Under the pieces are notes generated by a model, which did not search any database, had not been told where the DNA came from, and worked only from the letters and a program-made list of their open reading frames with translations. 34,981 nucleotides of DNA, taken from positions 1-34,981 of IMG/VR virus record IMGVR_UViG_3300045999_005135; one strand, 5' to 3'. This document shows, piece by piece, positions 29,102 to 34,981 of this stretch; the stretch's first letter is position 1; every line of letters begins with the position of its first letter. The DNA is from a virus. The position numbers were made by a program, and so were the translations under genes.

Positions 29102-31065
29102 TAGTCGCGAGAGACGGTGGTCGTGGTGGTGCCGTCGCCGCTGATCGTCTGCGAGATCGCCCCAGCGATGCGGCTGGTGGGTGTGACGGTGAGTGCATCT
29201 CCGGTCTTCAGTCCGTGGATCGCGTGGATTTCTCCGATCTCATCAAGCTCTGGAGTGAGTTCCGTGCGGATTGCTGTCGAAACATAATCCTGCGAAAACT
29301 CCCCTGTCGGCAACATCACATAAGCACTCTCAGTTGTCGGCGTGGTCGCCCAAGCGCGATCGACAGTTGCCGTGCGTGTTGAGCCGACGTAGCCCACTAC
29401 GCGGCGGGCCTGATCTGCGCCTGTGCCAGAGCGGATGAAAACAACCTGGCCGTTGTAGGCATCGTCTGTCGTGGATGCGCTGGCATTGAGAATAATTGTA
29501 TTGCTCGATCCGCCAGTCGCTGCGCCTTCGTTGACGTGCTCGCGACCGGCGTTGGCGACGATTACATAATTACTGGTGGCGTCCGGCGGCACTCGCCAAT
29601 CGCGATCCACAATCGCCGTCTTTGTCGCGCCGCGATACTCAAGGATGTTGCGGCATTGGCCCACGCCCGTGCCTTCAACAATGTAGATCAGCGCAGGGTC
29701 GTAGGCTCCTGTGATTGCCGATGCGAGACCATTAAAAGTGATCGAGTTCGTCGTGCTCGTCACCGCTGAGTTTTCAAGGATAATCTGGCTCCCAAGAGCA
29801 CGCAGCCTGCGGCCTGCGCTGCTGGCGATATTGTGCGTCGCGCCAGTGAGCACTTCATCCCAGACGGCATCTGCGATGCCTGCGGTCGTGGCGGTGGAAC
29901 GGCTGGAGATTGTTGTGTCGATGTTGGTTTTGAGAAGTGTGCCGATTGTGTCGCTTGTCGTGATGGCTGAGAGCAAGTGATCCCACACGCTCGCAGGCGT
30001 GAGCGCGGCGGTGCCGGTGGTGGCATCGACGGGGACGCCGAATCCGACGCTGGACGCGGCTGGGACGGCGAGAGTGCCAGTCAAAATGCCGCTCGCGTAG
30101 ACCGTGCCGAGGCGAACATCTGTGATTGCCGCCTGCCCAAAACTGTTGTCAGCTGTAAACATATCGACGTAAGTCGTTGATCCGTTTAGCGCATAGCGAG
30201 TCTTCGCGAGCGTTGGCGTGGATAGTAAAATAAATTTCGGCGTATTGATCGGCACGAACCCGTTAGAAGAATGGATGAACGATCCGCTTGCTCTGACAAC
30301 AGAGCTTGCATTTGTTGAAATAATAGCATTAGCAAGTGTTGATGCAGTATATGTGCCACCCGATATTGTCAGCGTCGCTGTGCTGGAATTAGTCACGCCT
30401 GCGGCGGTTGAGGCCGTGATATTGCCGGTGATTGTGAGTGGGCCTGCGCTGGCATTACTCACGCCTGTCGCAGCGGCAGCGAGGACATTCCCGGTGATTG
30501 TTAAAGCTCCGGCTCCGTTATTGGTAACACCAGCGGAAGTTGATGCCGTTACGTTACCAATGACGTTGATGCTTCCAGTCGAGGAATTAAAAACTGCCCC
30601 CGCGTTGGTTGCTGATCCGGCCGTTAAGTTCCCAGTTATATTTACTGTTCCAGTTGAAGAATTAATAATGCAATTTGAGTTAATCACCGAGGCGCCAATA
30701 ACATTCCCAGTCACGCTCAATGTTCCAGACCCAGAGCACAACACGGCCCCTCCTGATCCCGCGCTAGCGGCAGTGCAGTTTCCTACGATGCTCGCCGTTG
30801 CTGGCGATGCGGCTGAAAATGTCAAGCAATTTACAGAGAGAGTCGCGCTTTTATGTGTCACGTTTGCCGTCAATGTTACGCCGTTGTTGAGAACGTATGT
30901 TCCAGTTCCAGCATTACTCAACTCTGTGCAAGTCACATTTGCCGTGATCGTAATGACGTGCGTGGTCGAAGCTCTCGCTTCGTCCGCCGCACCTGGCACA
31001 ATGCCACCAACCCAAGTTCCGCCTGCATTAAAATTCCCAGTTGCCGCTGAAAGAATGAGTGCCAT
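29101..31065 (-). CDS. Large beta-helical repeat protein in the head module
   Basis: A 654-residue Ala-, Thr-, Ser- and Asn-rich protein. Residues 92-254 consist of seven units of 22-25 residues built on LTITGNVTAS-type strands, the pattern of a right-handed beta-helix. The second half has VWDHLLSAITTSDTIGTLLK and AVWDEVLTGATHNIASSAGR, which recur in phage fibre proteins, and an NNA-like strand-rich end. It probably forms a head fibre or surface spike. It is unusual for such a protein to lie between portal and protease genes. Confidence 0.65.
   Translation of the reverse strand: MALILSAATGNFNAGGTWVGGIVPGAADEARASTTHVITITANVTCTELSNAGTGTYVLNNGVTLTANVTHKSATLSVNCLTFSAASPATASIVGNCTAASAGSGGAVLCSGSGTLSVTGNVIGASVINSNCIINSSTGTVNITGNLTAGSATNAGAVFNSSTGSINVIGNVTASTSAGVTNNGAGALTITGNVLAAAATGVSNASAGPLTITGNITASTAAGVTNSSTATLTISGGTYTASTLANAIISTNASSVVRASGSFIHSSNGFVPINTPKFILLSTPTLAKTRYALNGSTTYVDMFTADNSFGQAAITDVRLGTVYASGILTGTLAVPAASSVGFGVPVDATTGTAALTPASVWDHLLSAITTSDTIGTLLKTNIDTTISSRSTATTAGIADAVWDEVLTGATHNIASSAGRRLRALGSQIILENSAVTSTTNSITFNGLASAITGAYDPALIYIVEGTGVGQCRNILEYRGATKTAIVDRDWRVPPDATSNYVIVANAGREHVNEGAATGGSSNTIILNASASTTDDAYNGQVVFIRSGTGADQARRVVGYVGSTRTATVDRAWATTPTTESAYVMLPTGEFSQDYVSTAIRTELTPELDEIGEIHAIHGLKTGDALTVTPTSRIAGAISQTISGDGTTTTTVSRD
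30304..30792 (-). repeat. Seven beta-helix repeats (66-75 bp units)
   Basis: Residues 92-254 of the large head-module protein. The start of each unit: SIVGNCTAAS, TLSVTGNVIG, TVNITGNLTA, SINVIGNVTA, ALTITGNVLA, PLTITGNITA and TLTISGGTYT. Strand-loop periodicity is clear in the translation; nucleotide identity between units is only partial. Confidence 0.75.
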
Positions 31066-31068
31066 TTT

Positions 31069-31350
31069 TTACAACCCCTTCGCAAAGATAAATTCTTGAA
31101 TGCTTGCTGAAATTTGAGAGACGGCGGTCGCTGTTGGAGCGTCCACTCCATCAACGCTTCCAAGTGCCATCGAGCGTGCGTAGTCGTTCGCAAGGATGAC
31201 TTCGCCATTCGCGATACGTGTAGGAACTAAGCGCATCGCCACGTTCGCGTCTTCGCTTGCGTCTGCGTTCACAACGGACGTGATTGCAAGGTTGATCGTG
31301 TAGATGTCGTAGGTCTCTCCGTCGATAATGATTGGGTTTGTTGGTTTCAT
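31069..31350 (-). CDS. Hypothetical structural protein (93 aa)
   Basis: A 93-residue protein, MKPTNPIIIDGETYDIYTIN at the start and SISASIQEFIFAKGL-like helix at the end. The beta-hairpin start and the conserved-looking AMRLVPTRIANGEV are typical of small phage structural proteins. No function can be assigned. It is 3 bp from the neighbouring genes. Confidence 0.6.
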   Translation of the reverse strand: MKPTNPIIIDGETYDIYTINLAITSVVNADASEDANVAMRLVPTRIANGEVILANDYARSMALGSVDGVDAPTATAVSQISASIQEFIFAKGL

Positions 31351-31353
31351 ATT

Positions 31354-31767
31354 TTATGCGAATAAAATCAGAGCAGAGTTCTCGGTCGGAGTTGGGAATT
31401 TAAGTTCAAACGCGCCGTCGAAGACTGGCCGCTCGTTGCCGAAGTTCAATGTGCAAAGCACGGAGTTGTTTTTGCTGGCATTGTAGACGATTGCACCGTG
31501 TGCCGTAAATGTCGCTCTGTCGATCTTTGCATCGTTAAACGTGATTGCCGCGTTCTTGCCGACAATCTCAGCCTTAAACCCCGTGAGTGTGATCCCGCCG
31601 CGAGTGTAGCCTTGGCCGCTGACTTCGCCTTCGTCGGTGTAGTGCGCGGTTGACGGGCCGATGTTCGCTCTCTTCGTATAGAGCGCGATCTTGTAGGTGT
31701 CCGTCGGCTGGTGGATGCCAATCAAGAATTGGCGTTTTGCTTCGAGTGCTATGCCTTGAGCGATCAT
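31354..31767 (-). CDS. Conserved phage structural protein (137 aa)
   Basis: A 137-residue beta-sandwich-like protein. YKIALYTKRANIGPSTAHYT, GEVSGQGYTRGGITLTG and ATFTAHGAIVYNASKNNSVL fit a widespread family of phage virion proteins of unknown detailed role, found near head or tail genes. The start overlaps the portal stop as ATGA. Confidence 0.7.
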   Translation of the reverse strand: MIAQGIALEAKRQFLIGIHQPTDTYKIALYTKRANIGPSTAHYTDEGEVSGQGYTRGGITLTGFKAEIVGKNAAITFNDAKIDRATFTAHGAIVYNASKNNSVLCTLNFGNERPVFDGAFELKFPTPTENSALILFA

Positions 31768-33854
31768 TTATTTTTTCTTTGTAATTGGTTGTTACAGACC
31801 GCGAGTCGTTGATCAAAGTCTGGATATTCGGATTCCATCGTGGCGTTGACCATGCACCGGTCAATAAAGTCTTCCTCCTGCTCGCGTGGCTCGGGTTCTG
31901 GCATGACCATCGCGGTCTCGTGCTGCACAGCTGTAAAGTTCCCGTGGACATCGTTGACGACTACGGCAAAGTCTCTGACCTCCGGGCGAGTCGCGAGCTT
32001 GATGCCTTTCATCTTGTCCGCTGCCCAGACCTGTCCAGCGTCTCCGCCCCACAATGCCCAAGCGATGCGGCCGGCAGACGGGAACCCGTCTTCTCCAGGC
32101 TGAAAGCCTTCACCCTTTTTATCGACTTCGTGCCGCGCAAAATACGAGTTCATCCGCTTGACGGTGTCTTCGCTCAGGTTCTTGCCGTTTGAGATGTCGC
32201 GAGCGCGAGCAACTCCAATCGATGTTCCTCCGCGCTTGAATTTCTCGCGCCACTCCAAACCTTTTTCCGCTTCTGCCATCATGCCTGCCGTGGGCTTGAA
32301 ACTCTCGGCAAAGGATGATCTGGCTTGTGTCGGTGCGGGTAGCAGCTCTGGCGTTGGTTCTGGCGTTGGCTCTGGAGTTGGTTCCGTAGGTGCAGGCACA
32401 ACTGGCTCCGCTTGCTTGCTGTTTGCCATCGGCACCGAGTCCGAAATGTATTGGGCTGGGATTTGATACTCCGCAGCAAGATCAACAATCATCGAAGCCT
32501 CTTTAGCTCTCGTCCGCAAAGCCTCTTCGTAATCCTCGCCACCCTCAGAATAGATTTGCGCTGCGGTCTTCAATCCTGCCTTCCAGAGATCGATGTCGGC
32601 GCGAGCTTCGCGACCGTAGTCGATACTCGCCTTGCGTGGCCATCCCCAGCGTCCATCCAGTAAATACTCGTTATCAGGGATCAGCCCGCGACTTGCCGCG
32701 TCGAGCAGCACAATGTTCTTGATGCGGTCGAGGAATTGCGTCTCCAGCAACCTGCGCCAACGTGCAAATGTGCGATCCGCCATCTCAGCTTCCATCCGCG
32801 CCATCGGGCCGGACTTGTCCGCGTCAAAGCTAAATCCGTAAGGTAATCCCACCGACATACAGATGTGAGATTGCACGAGACGGACGAACTCTCCGAACGC
32901 TCCGGTCGGGCGGGAGTTCTCGAACATCTCCATTTTCTCCCCCGGGGAAAGATAGTTCATCGTTCCGGGGTCAACGCTTTCGAGCTTTGCTCGTTGGCCA
33001 AAGTCGTTCGGCTGCGAGCTTGCGAAGTAGTCGCTGGCTTCAGCCGCACCGGTCTCCGACATGATGATGCCGGTCTGGTAACTCGCAAACTTGATCGCTT
33101 GAATCTCGGCCTTCAGTGCTTCCTGTAGGTCTCGAGCGGCGTTGAGTGCCGTAGCAAATGCAGATCGTCCACGGTATTCGTCGAGCCGAGTAGGGTCGAA
33201 AAGATGGATGAACTCCGCTGCGGGAATCCGTGTCGGGTCGATGTATTGATTCGAGATCGTCCGAACATAAAGTTCGTATTGGTCGGGCCGTCCGTAGTCA
33301 TCGAGCACAATGCCGCCGATATAATTGTCCGAGTCGATCAGGCGATTGTAAGGCGATCCGATGCGGTCGCTCTCTACGCTCTGAAGTCGCAGCTCGCCCT
33401 GATCGCGCACAATGACAAAGCCGCAATCGCCATCACGCAGCACCGCCATGACGGAAAGCTGCAAGAGCGTGACGAAGTCGTGCCGACGAAGGAAGTCGCA
33501 CTTCGAGCACCAGTTGCGCCAGTAGCGTTCGATCTTCATGTCGAGATCGCGGTCGCCGGTGCGAGCTTGGTAGTTAAGCCGCCCGGCGACATACGTTGCG
33601 AACTTCAGAAGAAGCGAACGGATGGGAGGGAAATTGTCTGCGAGATCGCGAGCAGCTCGGATCAATTTGTATCGTTCGGTCGTGCCTGCGGTATCCTCGG
33701 CGCCGGACACGTTGCGACTGATGCCGCGTTTCGTGCTGTCAAGCGCAGAATCGAATCTCCCGAAGTTGCGCAGCTTGGCCTGCGAGATCATTCGTGACAT
33801 CGCGGCCTGCGGGGAAATAAACGCAATCGCTTGGGTGATGAGGTCTTGTTTCAT
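31764..33854 (-). CDS. Lambda-family portal protein with C-terminal extension
   Basis: A 696-residue portal. Residues 1-470 match the lambda gpB-type portal: TTERYKLIRAARDLADNFPP, FATYVAGRLNYQARTGD, IHLFDPTRLDEYRGRSAFAT, and LVQSHICMSVGLPYGF. A proline-glutamate linker (TPEPTPEPTPEL, about 490-503) is followed by a second module (518-613) with GLEWREKFKRGGTSIGVARA, RMNSYFARHEVD and GRIAWALWGGDAG, then a short end domain (EDFIDRCMVNATMESEYPDF to VCNNQL). Lambda portals are about 530 residues, so the tail is an addition. It forms the dodecameric DNA entry channel of the head. Confidence 0.88.
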   Translation of the reverse strand: MKQDLITQAIAFISPQAAMSRMISQAKLRNFGRFDSALDSTKRGISRNVSGAEDTAGTTERYKLIRAARDLADNFPPIRSLLLKFATYVAGRLNYQARTGDRDLDMKIERYWRNWCSKCDFLRRHDFVTLLQLSVMAVLRDGDCGFVIVRDQGELRLQSVESDRIGSPYNRLIDSDNYIGGIVLDDYGRPDQYELYVRTISNQYIDPTRIPAAEFIHLFDPTRLDEYRGRSAFATALNAARDLQEALKAEIQAIKFASYQTGIIMSETGAAEASDYFASSQPNDFGQRAKLESVDPGTMNYLSPGEKMEMFENSRPTGAFGEFVRLVQSHICMSVGLPYGFSFDADKSGPMARMEAEMADRTFARWRRLLETQFLDRIKNIVLLDAASRGLIPDNEYLLDGRWGWPRKASIDYGREARADIDLWKAGLKTAAQIYSEGGEDYEEALRTRAKEASMIVDLAAEYQIPAQYISDSVPMANSKQAEPVVPAPTEPTPEPTPEPTPELLPAPTQARSSFAESFKPTAGMMAEAEKGLEWREKFKRGGTSIGVARARDISNGKNLSEDTVKRMNSYFARHEVDKKGEGFQPGEDGFPSAGRIAWALWGGDAGQVWAADKMKGIKLATRPEVRDFAVVVNDVHGNFTAVQHETAMVMPEPEPREQEEDFIDRCMVNATMESEYPDFDQRLAVCNNQLQRKNK

Positions 33855-34103
33855 TTAAGGTAGCTGCGTAGGGAATGCTGTGACCGTGCGACGGACACGG
33901 CTTCCGTTTGCGGAAGATATTGCGGCGGTGAGTTCTTTGATGACCTGCGAGACCTCGCCCAGATTGGCGCGAGTGAATGACCGCCCGGCTATACTGTAGC
34001 TCGCTCCTGCCACGGCAATGGCTTCGAGACACTCGATATATTTTGCTTGCAAACCTTGCAGGGTCGCAAGCGGCAAACCGAAAAATGCTTTGTTGAGTCC
34101 CAT
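33855..34103 (-). CDS. gpW-like head-tail connector
   Basis: An 82-residue protein with the pattern LQGLQAKYIECLEAIAVAGA, SYSIAGRSFTRANLGEV, and a C-terminal SRVRRTVTAF. This is the small gpW-like/connector protein that sits between terminase and portal genes. It helps stabilise packaged DNA and join the head to the tail. TAATG overlap with the gene upstream; portal follows directly. Confidence 0.8.
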   Translation of the reverse strand: MGLNKAFFGLPLATLQGLQAKYIECLEAIAVAGASYSIAGRSFTRANLGEVSQVIKELTAAISSANGSRVRRTVTAFPTQLP

Positions 34104-34351
34104 TATTTAGTCGGTTGCGTCAACTCAAAGATCGGTATTCCCCAGCGTTCTTGCGCTCTGAGCGCGCAGTCGTGCAGTGCATCCAGCTTTTCAGAGAATT
34201 CAAGGAAGTCGTAGCTTACCCATGTCGGGATGTCACTTCGTTCGCGGCGGATTTCCCAAGTGACCGATGCGTGAATACCTGTGCCCCACATGCCCCTTTG
34301 CAGGATGTATCCCGCCGCCTCGATCCTTGATCGTAGTGTCTCGTAGCTCAT
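34103..34351 (-). CDS. Hypothetical protein next to terminase
   Basis: An 82-residue protein starting MSYETLRSRIEAAGYILQRG, with a helical N-terminus and a mixed centre (WEIRRERSDIPTWVSYDFLE). No family recognised. The start at 34351 is preferred over 34414 because the longer frame overlaps terminase and reads as shadow. Confidence 0.6.
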   Translation of the reverse strand: MSYETLRSRIEAAGYILQRGMWGTGIHASVTWEIRRERSDIPTWVSYDFLEFSEKLDALHDCALRAQERWGIPIFELTQPTK

Positions 34352-34356
34352 TTTGC

Positions 34357-34981
34357 TTATGCCTCTCCCGTCGGTAATACGCCGGCAAGCATCGCTGCCG
34401 CGAGCGCGATGCATTCACAATCCCAAAGATGGTTCGGCTTGCCGCTGATGCGAACCCATCTTTGCTCGACCTGTTTTGTTTTTGCGTTAATCACATCTTT
34501 TTTTATTTCGGAGAGCATTTGCTTTCGGTATTCGTCGCTGACATCTCGCGGAACCTCCCACGCAACTGCGGTCTCGACCTGTCGTAATGCCGAGAGCTTA
34601 TCTTTGACTCCTTCGTTTGCGAAAAAAAAGTATGCGGCCTTCAGCCCGTGCGATCCAGCCTGCGCCGCTTCGATCTTCGACACGAATCGTCGCACTCTGC
34701 GCTCCTGCGACTGATGCCAAAATCCGTCCTGCCCCGAACCGTGTGATGCCGTCCATCCGCGCCGCGCACAGTTCTCGTAGACCACAGGTGTGTCGTATCC
34801 GGCATCGACGACATTGCACCGTGCTGGCACTCCGTATTGCGTAGAGATCGCGTCGAGCGTCTCCCAAGTCAGTGGCCTGCTCTCGTGCAGAAGTCGCGAC
34901 GATCCGTCTGCACGAAACGCCCGGACAACGCACCAGAAGTGGTCGCGCTGTTTGTCCACGGCCATAAACCGATGCACCTCG
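34357..34981 (-). CDS. terL: Terminase large subunit, C-terminal part (gpA-like)
   Basis: Open at the right edge of the window; only about 208 C-terminal residues are seen. The nuclease domain is recognisable: HRFMAVDKQRDHFW (first Asp), NVVDAGYDTPVVYENCARRG (second acidic site), and HLWDCECIALAAAML near the end, as in lambda gpA-type (GpA) terminases. It would cut concatemeric DNA during packaging. The ATPase part lies outside the window. Confidence 0.85.
   Translation of the reverse strand, partial: EVHRFMAVDKQRDHFWCVVRAFRADGSSRLLHESRPLTWETLDAISTQYGVPARCNVVDAGYDTPVVYENCARRGWTASHGSGQDGFWHQSQERRVRRFVSKIEAAQAGSHGLKAAYFFFANEGVKDKLSALRQVETAVAWEVPRDVSDEYRKQMLSEIKKDVINAKTKQVEQRWVRISGKPNHLWDCECIALAAAMLAGVLPTGEA

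Noticed and set aside
30218-31099. Plus-strand 293-residue open frame
   Set aside because: It is the antisense shadow of the Ala/Thr-rich beta-helix gene. The minus frame shows regular strand repeats, while this one has only low-complexity Val/Pro/Ala runs.
1-34981. Search for integrase, lysogeny repressor, tRNA, toxin-antitoxin or defence genes
   Set aside because: None recognised. Absence applies only to this window, since the phage continues past the right edge and possibly the left.

Overview
The window is a contiguous piece of a tailed double-stranded DNA phage or prophage with siphovirus-like modules. Every gene I accept lies on the minus strand, so transcription runs from high to low coordinates. 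Genes are tightly packed, with many ATGA, GTGA or TAATG stop/start overlaps. The host cannot be named. A lipoprotein in the lysis cassette favours a Gram-negative host, and Shine-Dalgarno sites range from strong (GGAGG at several starts) to none. I see no integrase, CI-like repressor, tRNA, rRNA, IS element or CRISPR array.

In transcription order, the head module (about 34981-26381) encodes the C-terminal nuclease part of the large terminase (cut by the window edge), a gpW-like connector, a lambda-type portal with an unusual C-terminal extension, three small structural proteins, a large beta-helical repeat protein, a protease-scaffold fusion, a DUF2190-like decoration protein and the major capsid protein. 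A strong intrinsic terminator (26312-26343) follows the capsid gene. Then comes a cassette of three sugar-modifying enzymes (26284-22711): two glycosyltransferases that share a duplicated domain, one fused to a methyltransferase, and a third DXD-type transferase.

The neck and tail module (22714-12158) has a head-tail joining protein, a tail completion protein, a tail tube candidate, a tail assembly chaperone pair joined by a -1 frameshift at A AAA AAC, an 895-residue tape measure protein with a 25-residue C-terminal repeat, and distal tail/adhesin genes, some cysteine-rich. The lysis cassette (12153-11020) has a holin candidate, a proline-rich small lipoprotein, a second small membrane protein and an M15-type endolysin.

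The left part (11017-61) holds small accessory genes, a metallophosphoesterase, a DUF551 protein, a RuvC-like nuclease and a ParB-like protein. It also holds a recombination set (Sak4-like ATPase, Cas4/DUF2800-like nuclease, SSB-like protein), a winged-helix replication protein, four 11-bp iterons, a DnaB-type helicase, a HTH regulator behind a promoter with repeated operators, and an HNH endonuclease that appears frameshifted at a G6 run.

The observations most worth following are the frameshifted chaperone pair, the iterons between the winged-helix protein and the helicase, the internally duplicated glycosyltransferase cassette, the portal fusion, and the apparent frameshift in the HNH gene.
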